DNA from: Coniochaeta sp. PMI_546
Taxonomy: Eukaryota > Ascomycota > Sordariomycetes > Coniochaetales > Coniochaetaceae
Assembly (NCBI GenBank): GCA_021432605.1
Contig: MU271145.1
Location: 1,674,001 to 1,738,000 of the forward strand
Length of the DNA stretch: 64,000 nt
Direction of reading: 5' to 3'
Shown: positions 53,297 to 64,000 of the stretch, piece after piece
How positions within the stretch are numbered: the first letter of the stretch is position 1
Layout: the number at the start of each line of letters is the position of its first letter
The notes under the pieces: generated by a model
The model's input: only the letters and a program-made list of their open reading frames with translations
What the model was told of the DNA's origin: nothing
Databases searched by the model: none
Translations under genes and position numbers: made by a program

Positions 53297-56073
53297 ATGG
53301 CCACCAGAATGACACGCGCCGCTCTCATGCTGGCATGGCCGTCTCTCTTCCACCTGGCCACCGTTAGTGCTCAAACCTTTCCGGGTTACCAGCTGCCAAA
53401 TATCTGGCCAGGCATCAGTCCTGTTTGCCAGGCAGCCTTGAACACTACCGTACAATGTTCAAAGCTTCTACCACAATCCGCAGAGGGCATGAGGTATGCC
53501 TCTCCGTTCTCCCGTGCGCATCAGCAGCAACCCATACTTACCCTCCTCTCAGATTCCCGCGCCTGAACGCCCAGAATCTCACAACCCTCTGCACGGCCGC
53601 CTGCCTTTCTTCGCTCAACAGCGCAAGACAGACAATCCAGGCAGCATGTACACTGGCCACCGACGTGATTCCGCTAAACAGCGGAACATTCCCAGGTAGG
53701 TGTGGCGGTTCTCCGGCGGCCATACAAAAGGCAGATCTTTAACAGCTATATAGCAACATACCTCGTGGATCTGTTCGCATACGCGTACGGCATAAACTGC
53801 CACCTCGATCCGTACGTCTGCAACACCCCAACCTCTGGTCCGGATAGCAATATGCTCACCCAAGTCTGCAGAACCACACAACAATATTGCGACGTTCTTC
53901 TCGTCCAGTGGCTGAACCAGCCTTCACTTACGGCAGCGCAGAAGTGCTCCGACTGCCTGCTCGGCGGCGCCCAGATGCAGCTTAACTCCCCGTTTGGATA
54001 TAGCGATGCCTTCGCCTCGGAGTTCAGATCGCTCACCTCGTCGTGTTCCAAGACGGTATACACCTTCACTTCGCCGCCGCCATATACCGCCGCCATCAGC
54101 ACATCCGCCACTCCATCGCCTTCGCCCCCCGCCCTAGCCCCCGGTTGTGTAACCCTCTATACCATCAATGCCGGCGACACTTGCGACAGCATTGCCGTGT
54201 CCCAGAACGTCAGCACATGGGCCATCTATGGTGCCACTGGAATCGTAGACTGTACCAATCTGCCGACGGGGTCCCAACTATGTCTTCAGGGTCAATGCCT
54301 ATTGTATCAGGTCCAGGCAGCTGACACTTGCGATTCTATCATAACGGCGGCCCACATCGTCGTCAGCCCCAGCATGTTTGTTGCATGGAATCCAAACATC
54401 GACTCTCTATGCTCCAACCTAGACAAACTGGTTGGCTATCGCATTTGTTTGAGGTTTGTTGACGATTGAAGCTCCACCCGAGCCACCCAAACCACAGACT
54501 GACAGGTCTCTAGCCGCCCGATCGGACTCACGATTCCCGACATCACACTACCCAACCCCTCGGCCCTGGCAACAGTCACGGCCTGGCCAACAATTACTCC
54601 AACGGTCGTACCACAACTACCCCTTGCACCCGGGACGCAGACGGGATGCGCAAGCTACGTCAACTACCGGGATACTTCCGTAGTCGACAGCTTCTACCAG
54701 CCCGTGTTCCAGACAACCACATATGTCGCCAACACTTGTCGCTATGTCGCCGCGTCCAACAACATTACGGACGACGAGCTGTTGACCTGGAACCCCAGCC
54801 TGAGCACCAACCAGTCAGCTTGTAGTCTCGCGGCAGGGTACAGCTACTGCGTAGAATTCGGTAACAACAGTAAGTCCGCACTTCGTATCTCGCTTCCTCG
54901 CTAGTCGTCTCGTCGCGGCTGACAAGTCTGCAAGCTGGAATCCCGCTACCACCGATGAAAGCCTGCCTCCATGTCAACTCCACCAACATCGTTGCAGGCA
55001 CCAGTGCCTCGTGTAATTGCTACACGCAGTTCAGTAGCTACGACAACGGAGTCATCGATTGTTCGTCCTTCACAGACGGCTTCAACATCACGCTCGCCAC
55101 CCTGCAAGCTCTGAATCCCTGGCTCGGCTCCAGCTGCGACACGGGTCTCTTCGCCAACCTCGCGGCGGACTCGGAACGCGCACTCTGCGTTGGCAGCGGC
55201 ACGACGACATCAAGTTCATCAAGTTCACTACTGTCCACGAGCTCTTCGCGGTCAACAGCGTCAACAAGCTCCACCCAGTCAACGTCGTCTTCGAGCAGCG
55301 CGAGTCCCACCCCCACCGGGCCAATTCAGCCGGCAACGGTCAATGGGTACAGGTGGTACGGTTGCCAGACCGAAGCCACAAGCGTGCGCGCCCTGTCTGC
55401 CGCGACCTTGGCCTCCGACACAATGACGCTCGGGATCTGCCAAGCCTTTTGCGCTGCGTACACGTACTTTGGCGTTGAATATGCTCGGGAGTGCTGGTGC
55501 GGCAATTCCTTTGGGGCTGGCTCGGTTCCCGCGCCTGCCACCGACTGTAACTTCCTCTGCGCCGGTGACAGCGCGACGTACTGCGGTGCAGGCAACCGTC
55601 TGTCCGTATATACCAACAGTTCTTCGTCGTCTTCATCTTCGTCTTCGTCGTCGTCGTCAAGCTCGTCATCAACAAGCTCCACAAGCCGAACCTCGACCTC
55701 GGCAAGCTCCTCCTCCTCCGTCTCGTCAACCTTGTCTACAAAAAGTTCCACAAGCCGCACCTCGACCTCAACGAGTTCGTCGTCGTCGTCGTCCTCGTCG
55801 GCGGCATCCGTCTGTGTCTCGGGGACGTACACGACCGACCCAAACCAGCAGGGCCTCTGCCAGTTCTCGTGCAACTACGGCTACTGCCCGGCCGGCCCGT
55901 GCGTCTGCCTCGCGTACGGTGCGCAGATTGCTCCGCCGCCCGTGACCGGCGTTGGGGGATATCCGCTGGCGGGCGAGGACTCCTCATACCTCGGCCTGTG
56001 CAGCTTCACCTACAATCACGGGTACTACCCCACGACGGCGTGCACCTCGCATGCGGACGGCAGTCCCCAGTAG
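53297..56073 (+). CDS. secreted multi-LysM, WSC-domain, Cys-repeat protein (844 aa)
   Basis: Chitin/glycan-binding secreted protein without an enzyme domain. Five exons: 53297-53493, 53553-53695, 53754-54453, 54514-54869, 54935-56073; introns 58-65 nt, all phases close. Signal peptide MATRMTRAALMLAWPSLFHLATVSA. A Cys-rich N-terminal domain (65-235; CTAACLSSLNSARQTIQAAC, CNTPTSGPDSNML, CSDCLLGG) is followed by LysM-type units at about 243 (TLYTINAGDTCDSIAVSQNVS), 295 (LYQVQAADTCDSIITAAHI), 407 (TYVANTCRYVAASNNIT) and a diverged one at 480. A WSC domain at about 593-685 (YGCQTEATSVRAL, CQAFCAAYTYFGVEYARECWCGNSF, YCGAGNRLSVY) lies between Ser-rich linkers. The C-terminus has two repeats of the GH71 type (LCQFSCNYGYCP, LCSFTYNHGYYP). 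Possible roles are chitin shielding, adhesion, or a binding partner of the adjacent glucanase. Confidence 0.85.
55618..55800 (+). repeat. serine-codon low-complexity repeat
   Basis: Runs of TCG/TCT/TCA codons encode Ser-rich linkers with internal near-copies (KSSTSRTSTSTS and SSTSRTSTSAS). Such linkers are usually O-glycosylated and length-variable. Confidence 0.8.
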
Positions 56074-56954
56074 GCACGGCAGTCCCCAGTCGTCACGCTC
56101 GTTTTCTTTTGTCGGCTTGTATTTCTATTCGTTAGCAAAAGGTCTGGTTAGGCTACCACGAGAACTCACAGTTTGCCTTTTGAAAAGTGGCTCCCACACG
56201 TTCTTGTGGAGTTGCAATTGCTCTTGTTCCCCCGAGGGTGTGAACGATGCCATCGAGAACCTGCTAGGCAGCATTGTGGAGGAGCACTAGGAAGACGTGT
56301 TGGATTCAATTGTAGAACGCCCAGATGGGCATGGCTTGCTGTCTGTCTTGTTGATCCATTACATGGAATGATATATCACCTCGCGAACGGCGAAGCGGTC
56401 AATTATCGCCGATACTCGGTGAAACTATTCCCTACACGTTCCGCATGGTGGTGGTTACGTGTTGAGAATTATTATTTTCAGGGGAGTACGTACTTGACTG
56501 AGTCACTTCGGAAGTCAAAGATATTTTTAAACACTTGTTCGTATAATGTGATAAGATATGTCTCATGCAGGGGGGGTTACTACCTTAAGGTAGTAGTATC
56601 TGGTAGTTTACGGCCGAGTACCCCAGACACTCACTTCCTTCCATTAATAGCTTGTGAGCTAGTCGTCCGGGCAACTCCACCCCCACGAATAACCCCCCCC
56701 TCCCTGTCTCCAGTCACAGCGCCCAATCAGTGCTAGCGTCAGCCACACGTCCTTGGACCTATTTGCTAAGTACCTAAGCTTACATGAGCTGCCTGCCTGC
56801 TTCCTCAGTCCAGCCTTTCTCCCCCCCTTAACCCGCCAGCCCGCTTCTGCACCTCACACTGGTTTCTCACCCTCACTTCGATTCCGATTCATCCCCTCAA
56901 CAGCGCCCGAACCTGTTCTTGTCACCGAAAGCCAGAAGCCCACGACAAAAGGAC
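56074..56954. other. intergenic; 16-bp palindrome
   Basis: No gene recognised. Contains ACTACCTTAAGGTAGT at 56579-56594, a perfect palindrome. The leader before 56955 is pyrimidine-rich (TTTCTCCCCCCCTTAACCC near 56816). Confidence 0.5.
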
Positions 56955-57620
56955 ATGGTGTGGGATCACCTTACCACCGAGGAGGCGACCAACATTGCCA
57001 AGTCCCTCGAAAAGTACAAGCTCAAGTACTGGGGATTTGTGATTTTCCGCTGCACCTACAGCTCTCAAGAAAAATGGGATAAATTCCTTACTCTCGTCAA
57101 AGAAGATTGCCACAGCTACTTCGAAGACAGAGGCATGGAAGACATCTACGACAAAATGCTCTGGACAGTTATCGAAGATGCCCAGACGTTGGACGGTGCC
57201 ACAATTCCCGACGCGAACCGGAGCTTTCTCGAGTGGGTCGAGAATGAGGGCAAACAAGAGATGCGGGGGTCGGTCTTTCCGAACAACACGTACTATGCTC
57301 CCAGATACTCTTACTTCCTATACGTGGACGAGGAAAGTCTGGAGAGCGTAGCGGATGACGAGAAGGCCAGAGAACCGGGTGGGTATTTCTGCAAGGTCGT
57401 TCGGTCGAGAAAGGTCCAGATGGATGAAGAGGCGACGAACGAGGACCGTGAGGAGGACGATGAGGAGGAGGACGAAGGCGATAAGGAGCACCGGTTGCGG
57501 GGCCAGAGAAAAAGGGTCAAGGTCGATCAACTTGTCTTATTGTATAACGCTCTTCTCAACACAGACACGTGGTGGAATATGTACACCTCCGCCGTTACGA
57601 ATGTTGTGGAGGGCATATAG
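56955..57620 (+). CDS. hypothetical protein with acidic C-terminal stretch
   Basis: Single exon, 221 residues from the first ATG (MVWDHLTTEEATNIAKSLEKY). I do not recognise a named family, but the build KYWGFVIFRCTYSSQEKWDKFL, TYYAPRYSYFLYVDEESLESV, GYFCKVVRS resembles lineage-specific fungal proteins of unknown role that often occur in many copies. Trp/Tyr-rich globular part to about 165; then an acidic run (EEDDEEEDEGDKE) followed by basic RLRGQRKRVKVDQ, and a final helix LVLLYNALLNTDTWWNMYTSAV. No signal peptide. Probably intracellular. Confidence 0.75.
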   Translation: MVWDHLTTEEATNIAKSLEKYKLKYWGFVIFRCTYSSQEKWDKFLTLVKEDCHSYFEDRGMEDIYDKMLWTVIEDAQTLDGATIPDANRSFLEWVENEGKQEMRGSVFPNNTYYAPRYSYFLYVDEESLESVADDEKAREPGGYFCKVVRSRKVQMDEEATNEDREEDDEEEDEGDKEHRLRGQRKRVKVDQLVLLYNALLNTDTWWNMYTSAVTNVVEGI

Positions 57621-59094
57621 GGGGGGCCGGGCGTATCTAACTGCCCGCTTTTGCAATGGAAGGAGATTCGACAGCTCTCGTACTGAGACGGCGGGAAGAG
57701 CTACATGTCGCTGGAGTCGTCGAGAATGCGGGGAGCGGGCCCCTTGCCTGGCTCCGGACTTTCATGAGTAATACCCAGGCCTTATGTTACCCTGTACTTT
57801 TGGAAACTTGACGAAGTTGCGGGCTTTACTTAGGTCATCGAGATTGGAGAAGAGGTCATAACTAAGATCTCGTTCGGTGTTTCAGGTTCAGATACAAGCA
57901 CAACAAGGCACAAGTCGTCCCACCCAACCTCGACAGTGGCCCTCGATATACTGCAACGGTGGCGGGGTATCTAGGCACGGTGACAATATCTCGCTAGCTG
58001 CATGGTTCCACACTCGCCAGGGACCTACCTTAGGTCTAGATGCTCAGGCAATACACTAGAGAAGGCAAGCAGCCACTGCTGATCTACCGACTCCCATGTT
58101 TTGCTCTATGAGATCTTTAAGGTCATCATCCTGCTTCCTGGCCGGACATCTCCTTTGAGGAACCCTCTTTGAGCGGCTGCATACGTCGTCCGCAATCGCT
58201 TTCAGGGATAGTCAGGATGACAAATATGGCCGCCGCCCTGGTAACTGGGACGCAGCTGAAACCTAAGGGGCGTGGCACGGGTAGTACGTCTAGGGTGGTT
58301 AGTACGTAACTTAGTAGCGCCTGTAGAGAACGCTAATGACTACCATACTATGTTCACACTTATGCAGTATAAGCATAGGACGCACCTGCAGGCCATCTGT
58401 ACTGGGCTATGATCAGTAGTGATCTACACGTTAAATCTGTCAAGGTTTAAGGTGACTCTATGCGATATACCATCCCCAACAGCTCGCTGGGCTTCACCAT
58501 GGTCTTTATCCCTTTGAGAGTCATCATGAGGATTATTATTTAGAGGCAGAGGCACATCGCTCTGATACCTGAGACACCTTAACTTTTCATGGATATACCC
58601 GGTACGTTGCGGAGACTAAGGTACCTCTACTAACATAGTATTGTGGTACATACCTTAATTGAACTGTGGGGGACTCACTGGAAGGAGCGACCGGAGAATG
58701 CTAAGGTAGCCAGCAACACGGAAGGCACGGCACAAAGTACTGGCTGCCAAAACCGCGCCTTCCCCAAGGGTCGTGAGTATAAATACCTCTTTCGTCATGC
58801 TACTTCCTTATCGTCCTCAGATTCCTCACTCGTCTTGTCCTGTGGCGTATAAAGTGCAAAGTGAAGATGAAGGACAGTGTCAAGCTTGGCCTCTTGTTCC
58901 GTTCAGCTACAGATCAATACGACGGCATGGCTGTGTCACTTGTCTCCCACAACATCTGCTCGGATGAGTTCACCAGATGATGGAAGTCGAACGACTCATT
59001 TGTGACATGTTATTATTCATATGTGTAACTCGACGAACGCGACACCCTCCCTATAGATGATGGAGATATCTGCCATTCTAGTCTCCCTCCTGTC
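57621..59094. other. intergenic between convergent genes, no gene seen
   Basis: Holds scattered TTAAGGT/CTAAGGTAC motifs (for example near 58617-58625). The open frames 58643-58967 have no protein features. No RNA or repeat called. Confidence 0.45.
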
Positions 59095-60907
59095 CTAGGT
59101 GATGTACCTGAAGTTGGGATGCCTGTACCCCAGATCCATCTCCTCCTGAGGCGACAACCCGTCGAGTCTGCGATCACGCTTGCCAGCCGCCCTCTGCCTG
59201 TTCTCCCACTTGCAATACAAGATACCCCAGGTTGACAGGAGCACCACCGCGATCTGGCCGCAGAGATTGATGGTGTGGCCTGTGGGGTATTTCGGAGCGT
59301 CGCTCTTGGTGTATGTCCATCTGTCTTGCGCGTCAGTTCCGGTCCTGTGTTGGGAGGAGACGATGCAAATGCAAATAAGGGGTAACTTACGTGGCAACGA
59401 TGCCTCCGATTGTTCCGAGCGTGACGACATAGCCGCTGGATACAGCCCTGACGGCTGGGCCAGCCGAGTCTGCAAACAATTTGTTAGCTCGGGAGTCAAA
59501 TCACCAAGCCATCTAGCATCAAAGGAGCTTGACTTACTGTTGATAGCCCAACTCAGGAATCCAGGTCCTCCGGGAAAGGCCCCGACACACACGAAAAACA
59601 CAGCCATGTACCTGATGTTCGGGTCCGTGTGCCAACGCAGCAGGGCAAAGCCGACCACGGCGAGCGTCGAGAAGCCGGCCAGGTAAACACCACGGCGCTT
59701 CGTCTTGTCGCTGACGTACGCCACGGCAATCGCAACCAAGCACGCCGCCGCGTACACCGGCACCGTCATCAGCTGCGCCTTGATCGCCGTCCAGCCCAGA
59801 TCGTTCAGGATGGTCGGCATGAAGACGGACAGGCCCTGCACCGTGATGTTGATGAGGAAGAAACCGAGCGCGCACGTGTAGTTGTGGATGCAGAAGACGG
59901 CCCTCTTCATGTGCTGCCACGTCACGTGCTCGGCCGGGTTGGCCTTGTGCTCGATCACCAGGCGTGCGGCGGCGATGTGCCTCTCGCGCGCGTTGAGGAA
60001 CGGCGCCGTCTCGGGCGAGTGCGGCATCCAGATCGGGGCCAGGAGACCGACGATCATGGTGATGATGCCCTCGAAGAAGAAGATGTTGCGCCACTCGTGG
60101 ATGACGGCGCCCGAGGCACCCCAGGGCGGGATCTTGGAGAGGCCCGTCGCCAGGAGACCGCCGAAGGCGCCGGCCATGGACGCGGCCGAGACGTAGATGC
60201 CGATGCGGAACAGGAGCTCCTCGCGGCGGTAGAAGGTGCTGAGGAAGAAGGCCATGCCGGGCATGGCGCCGCCCTCGAAGACGCCGAGGAAGGACCGGGC
60301 GACCATGATGCCTGCGAAGCTGGTCACGAAGGCCGTGCACATGGACACGAGACCGAAGCCGACCACCAGCAGTGGGAGGAAGAAGCGCGGTCCGATGCGT
60401 TTGAGGACGACGTTGCTGGGCACTTCGAAGAGGAGGTAGATGATGTAGAAGATGGACAGGGCCCAGTTGAAGCGAACTCCTTGGTCAAGATCCAGGTCGC
60501 GGGCCAAACCTTGGATGCGAGCATTTCCGATATTGACACGGTCGAGGAACTGCATGGTTGGAAGACTGAGATCAGTATCGTTCATCAACGGCTCGCTTGC
60601 ATCCTACAGCTGCCGAATGGAGCTCGAGAGAGGACGGGTATACATACGCAAAGGAGGTATAGGACGGTGACCAGAGGCACGATGCGCCGGTCGATCTTGC
60701 GCCTGAGGGCCGTCTCTTCGGCTTGGGTCCAGTCCTGCGTGATGTCCTCCAAGTCGGACTTGGAATCCGCCTTCGAGTCTTTCGACTCTACCACCTCGCG
60801 GTTCTCATACTGGACTGCGGTCAAAGTCAGTTGCCGTCTTCCAGTGGGCGGGTTCTCGCAGGCGACACACCTTCTTTCTCGAAGTCTGCCTTCTCGTGGT
60901 CGAGCAT
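59095..60907 (-). CDS. Dal5-like anion:cation symporter (MFS, ACS family)
   Basis: Proton-coupled importer of organic anions; relatives carry allantoate, ureidosuccinate, nicotinate or vitamins. Exons 60871-60907, 60648-60814, 59538-60549, 59391-59469, 59095-59320; introns 56-98 nt; phases 1,0,1,2 close to 506 residues. The N-terminus is charged (MLDHEKADFEKEGVQYENREVVESKD), then RKIDRRIVPLVTVLYLLCFLDRVNIGNARI, the ACS signature in TM1. LLFEVPSNVVLKRIGPRFFLP, ARSFLGVFEGGAMPGMAFFLS and WRNIFFFEGIITMIVGL are the other family blocks. The last exons give NSAGPAVRAVSSGYVVTLGTIGGIVAT and WTYTKSDAPKYPTGHTINL, then a cytosolic tail ending QEEMDLGYRHPNFRYIT, typical of Dal5-type proteins. Substrate cannot be set from sequence. 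Confidence 0.94.
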
Positions 60908-63213
60908 CCTGGCCGGTGCTGTGTCCTGTGCAAGCCTTGTGGCAGTAATCAAGCAGGGGCTGTACGGCAAGACAACAACGACGAGAAGAGTATACGAGCA
61001 CACAGATCAGCAGGAGGAAGAGAGAAACCGAACCCAGTTCTGTGCGACTGGTATTCTATTTAGTCTCATCGACTAGCAATCTATCCCTCTACACGTGCAC
61101 ACGGCCTAGTGTAACCACTAAACGGCTTGGATGCAGCATCCCTGGACCCGAGAGGAACTCCCGCCACCACGCCAAGTTGCTTCCCTCCTCGACACAATCC
61201 AAAAGGCATGTCGGATCCTCCTTTCGGCAGATATAATTTAATGGTTAAGGTCATATTAGAAGCAGGTTTGAGTGGTTGGAGACGCGGGGTAGAGTAGGGG
61301 TTAACGCTCTTGGCACAGGCGAGAGTGCGGCGCTGGCACTGATTCTGGCGTCCAAGGGGGTGTCGTTGGGGGTTAGATTACCGCCGTTCAATTCCTCGTA
61401 AACTGGCCCGAGGTCTGGACCGTCACCGCCAGATCTTCCCCGGAATCCAGCTAGCATCCGCAGGCTTCCCCGGCAGTCTGCTAGTTCTGTTGCTAGCGAT
61501 CGAGAGTTGTTCTCTGAAACGGAGAAAAGCAGATCGAGCAGCAATACCAGCTGACGGAACGATTGCTTTTCCCCACGTCTTGGCAACGCCCCAACTTCTG
61601 ACCCTGGCTCGGGAGTTGCTGGCTAGACATTGTGGGCTCGCAATACTTCACATTCACCAAAAGCGGCTCGTTATTGCAAAGCTTGTTCATATCCCCATCT
61701 GGTAAACAGCACGGCCGGCCGGGTCACTTCTCGGTTCGTCCCATTCAACCGCAGAGGTATAAAGCGACGCGTCCGCTGCATCCGACATGTACGGGCGCAA
61801 ACTGCCCACCATTCAAGAGTTATGAAAGCACGCTCTATCACACGGGTTTCCGGACCACAATGTGATTTGCACGCCCGTTAAAACAGCCTGCCATCTAACA
61901 GTCAGCTGCAAGCTTCTGCCGCAATGACACCCAGATTAAAGATGGAGGTCCGTGATTGGCCGGTGGGATTGGTTCCAGAAAGCAGGCGATTCAGCCGAAG
62001 CAACGTCAAGACTACGTATTACCCGGACCGGACGCTGCGGGAGCGTCTTGGCAGCTCTCGGCGGTCGACCACGAGGGAGGGTTGCTCTCTCGTCCTTGTG
62101 GTGGTTGCCGGGGCTTCATTTGCGACCGCGGCTTGCTCATGGCTCTTGTTTTGGGACCCGGGCTGGCCATGGCATGATGACACGAAGCTATCACCACGTC
62201 CGTAAGGATGACGCGCTGTTTCAATGGGTGGGTTGTGGCATCACTGTGATGTGTGGGCTGATCGTCGACCCAAGGTTACACATGAGGAATAATGCTGGAA
62301 CGGAGTTGAATCCCACACCCAAGGTGTCGGTGTCGATGTCGCATCCGTGTGTTGTCACGGTCCCGAGGTTGTGAAAGAAGAACTTGGGGACCCCATTGTT
62401 GATGGCATGGCAGTTTGGTGCTGGGGACAGAGCAAGACAATCGTTCATTGCTTATTGCATTGTCATGAGCATCATTTGGACCATTTGGGAATCCAATCAT
62501 TTGGACCATTGGGGAATCCAAATGTTGCCCAAGTCTCTGTCTACGCCTCCTTGAACCCTTCGACACTTGAGACTCAACGTTCAATGTCGAAGACCCATCA
62601 GGTGCCTGTGAAAGGACGCCGTTTCTCCATTGGACGAGGGCGTTTTCAGGTCCCTATCAGCGTCGCAAGGTCTGAAGAACTCGATTCCCCAGGATTGAAT
62701 GCTGGATATTCGCCTGTATATGGAAAGGGATCCAACTGCTTGTGGCACATACCGCGCCTCTAGCACATTGTCTGCGAATCTCGACGATAAAAGGGTCTAT
62801 CTTTGAATGGAACTAGCTTTATTCCACACCTTACCATTGTCGAAATCTTTTCACTAATTCGTGGCAGGGCCTGTACGCTTTGACGAGTGACTCAAGAAAG
62901 GGGTTCAGTCGACGAAGGATGGGATTGTCGTCTCGTCGGGAATGGCCTCACAGGGCAAGCTGCCTACAGGTCGTCCTGCCAGACCTATAAGTATTTGCCA
63001 ACGACCTCCGTTATGCTCTCGCCATCTGCCCATATCTTTCAACCATCTGCACTGATACGCACCGAGAAACAATAACATTCGTGTGTCTCTCGCCAGATTC
63101 ACGCGTCAGCAACTTCAGCTACGTACCACCCTATCAATTACACTCCACCTCCCCCATACAACCGAACCTAGCCTTTATCTCGCCTACTTCTTCAGCCACC
63201 CCCCTGACCCTTC
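60908..63213. other. intergenic, divergent promoters; tandem repeat
   Basis: 2.3 kb between the divergent symporter and 2EXR genes. Contains two adjoining 25-bp units at 62471-62520. Several open frames (61251-61586, 61924-62205, 62347-62763) have no recognisable content. No tRNA found. Confidence 0.45.
62471..62520. repeat. 25-bp tandem duplication
   Basis: Two head-to-tail 25-bp units (62471-62495 and 62496-62520; core ATTTGGACCATT) that differ at one position. Confidence 0.9.
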
Positions 63214-64000
63214 ATGATGTCGCTTTCCGGTGCGTCTTTCCGGTTTAGAGCACTCCCCTCAGAGTTGCAGGACAAGATCTGGGAGTTCGCACTTGGTATA
63301 GACGGACCCCCGATCATGCAGTGTGTGGAGGTAGACTTCTTGAATCTATCAGGGGCGCATACGCCAACTGCCTACACACCGACGGCCCGCCTCGGTGGGA
63401 GCGGCACGGCGAATGCGTCGCAGTACCTGGCCGTGCGGGACGTCACGCAAGCCAACAAGCAAGCCCGTGACGCGATTGAGCGTCTTCAGTGTCTCCTGCG
63501 GCTGGAGACGCCGAGCAACATTGTAGAGCTGAGGGTCAAGGGCCGTGACACGCCGCCCGAAGCCGAAAAGGTGTCTATCTGGCTGAACACCACCCGAGAT
63601 GTTTTGTGCCTCCAGGCATCGAGCATAGTGGATCGTGATTTAGGGAATCAGGCTCCCGAAATGACTAACTTGTGGTTCTCTCGATCGGGTCCGTACTGGT
63701 TTCAGCATGACTTCTTCCAGCCCCTCCCCTTCTTCGGACTTGATCGGTTCGAGCGGGTGGCTATTGACTGGCACTGCGAAGTTGCTCGACGCGCCATTCG
63801 TCACCACTGTTGGACACGCGCCTGCAACATGCTTCAGACGGCCTACATGATTCAAATTTACTTGAACAAGGGCGAAGAACGCGAGTACTGCTCTGTATGC
63901 TTTATACAACGCCTCAACAAGGGCAACAGTCCCACGGTGGAAGATGCTGACGTGCTGTTAACTCGCATGGCATTCGATCTCGAGCGGGGCATCGAAGAAG
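63214..64000 (+). CDS. 2EXR-domain fungal protein (3'-partial)
   Basis: The frame opens at MMSLSGASFRFRALPSELQ and stays open for 262 codons to the right edge. The start FRFRALPSELQDKIWEFALG matches the 2EXR family, F-box-like at its N-terminus, that is greatly expanded in filamentous ascomycetes and has no established biochemical role. Further parts are VRDVTQANKQARDAIERLQC, SIWLNTTRDVLCLQASS, WFQHDFFQPLPFFGLDRFERVAIDWHCE and NKGEEREYCSVCF, the usual layout with the second hydrophobic block near 105-130. A pyrimidine-rich leader (CTACTTCTTCAGCCACCCCC) precedes the ATG at 63214; a second ATG follows at 63217. It probably continues past the window, perhaps with an intron. Confidence 0.85.
   Translation, partial: MMSLSGASFRFRALPSELQDKIWEFALGIDGPPIMQCVEVDFLNLSGAHTPTAYTPTARLGGSGTANASQYLAVRDVTQANKQARDAIERLQCLLRLETPSNIVELRVKGRDTPPEAEKVSIWLNTTRDVLCLQASSIVDRDLGNQAPEMTNLWFSRSGPYWFQHDFFQPLPFFGLDRFERVAIDWHCEVARRAIRHHCWTRACNMLQTAYMIQIYLNKGEEREYCSVCFIQRLNKGNSPTVEDADVLLTRMAFDLERGIEE

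Noticed and set aside
59629-60948. 439-codon plus-strand open frame opposite the Dal5-like symporter
   Set aside because: Antisense of a well-defined MFS gene; Arg/His/Asp-rich with no family resemblance.
1-64000. Secondary-metabolite gene cluster around the P450, ABCG transporter, MFS transporter and Zn2Cys6 regulator
   Set aside because: No polyketide synthase, NRPS, terpene cyclase or DMATS is present, and housekeeping genes (RIO1, ATG17, kynureninase) are interspersed.

Overview
The window reads as nuclear DNA of a filamentous ascomycete (Pezizomycotina, most likely a Sordariomycete; the species cannot be named from sequence alone). The reasons are short introns (about 53-184 nt, GT..AG, often with a CTAAC/CTGAC-like branch point), GC-rich coding sequence with C/G-ending codons, and the gene families present: Zn2Cys6 regulator, kynureninase, RIO1, Atg17, CYP65-like P450, HeLo-domain protein, GH71 and GH78 enzymes, LysM-WSC protein, 2EXR protein. 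I see no CRISPR array, no intact transposon and no rRNA or convincing tRNA gene. Intron/exon structures were worked out by hand; in every multi-exon model given, the phases close to one open frame.

Layout, left to right. (1) 1-12.9 kb: 3'-truncated GH78 alpha-L-rhamnosidase (frame broken at a 22-C tract), kynureninase, a large sterol-glucosyltransferase-like protein with a lipid-transfer-like C-terminus, a small conserved unknown and a 58-residue secreted peptide candidate. (2) 14.5-24.7 kb: a single-pass membrane protein with a Cys-rich ectodomain, a half-size ABCG transporter, and a fungal Zn2Cys6 regulator whose zinc cluster is split by an intron. (3) 24.7-35.3 kb, all on the + strand: HeLo-pseudokinase, P450, secreted type-B carboxylesterase, and a fused biuret hydrolase-allophanate hydrolase. 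(4) 35.9-46.7 kb: housekeeping-rich block with RIO1 kinase divergent from a complex I assembly factor (NDUFAF2/N7BML type), a large conserved unknown, a DHA1-type MFS transporter and Atg17. (5) 48.3-56.1 kb: a divergent pair of secreted cell-wall proteins, an eight-exon GH71 alpha-1,3-glucanase with a long Cys-rich and helical tail and a five-exon LysM/WSC protein; both carry the same Cys repeat (core LCSFxCxYGYCP). (6) 56.9-64 kb: an acidic unknown protein, a Dal5-like anion:cation symporter, and a 2EXR protein running off the right edge.

Most genes look like independent neighbours. The best functional grouping is the GH71/LysM-WSC pair, sharing a 726-bp promoter region and a repeat module, probably aimed at alpha-glucan and chitin in fungal walls. 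The biuret-allophanate fusion is a self-contained nitrogen-scavenging enzyme; the Dal5-like transporter could import related ureides, but it lies 24 kb away and nothing ties the two together. The most interesting items are the fusion enzyme, the GH71/LysM pair and the MLKL-like HeLo-pseudokinase.
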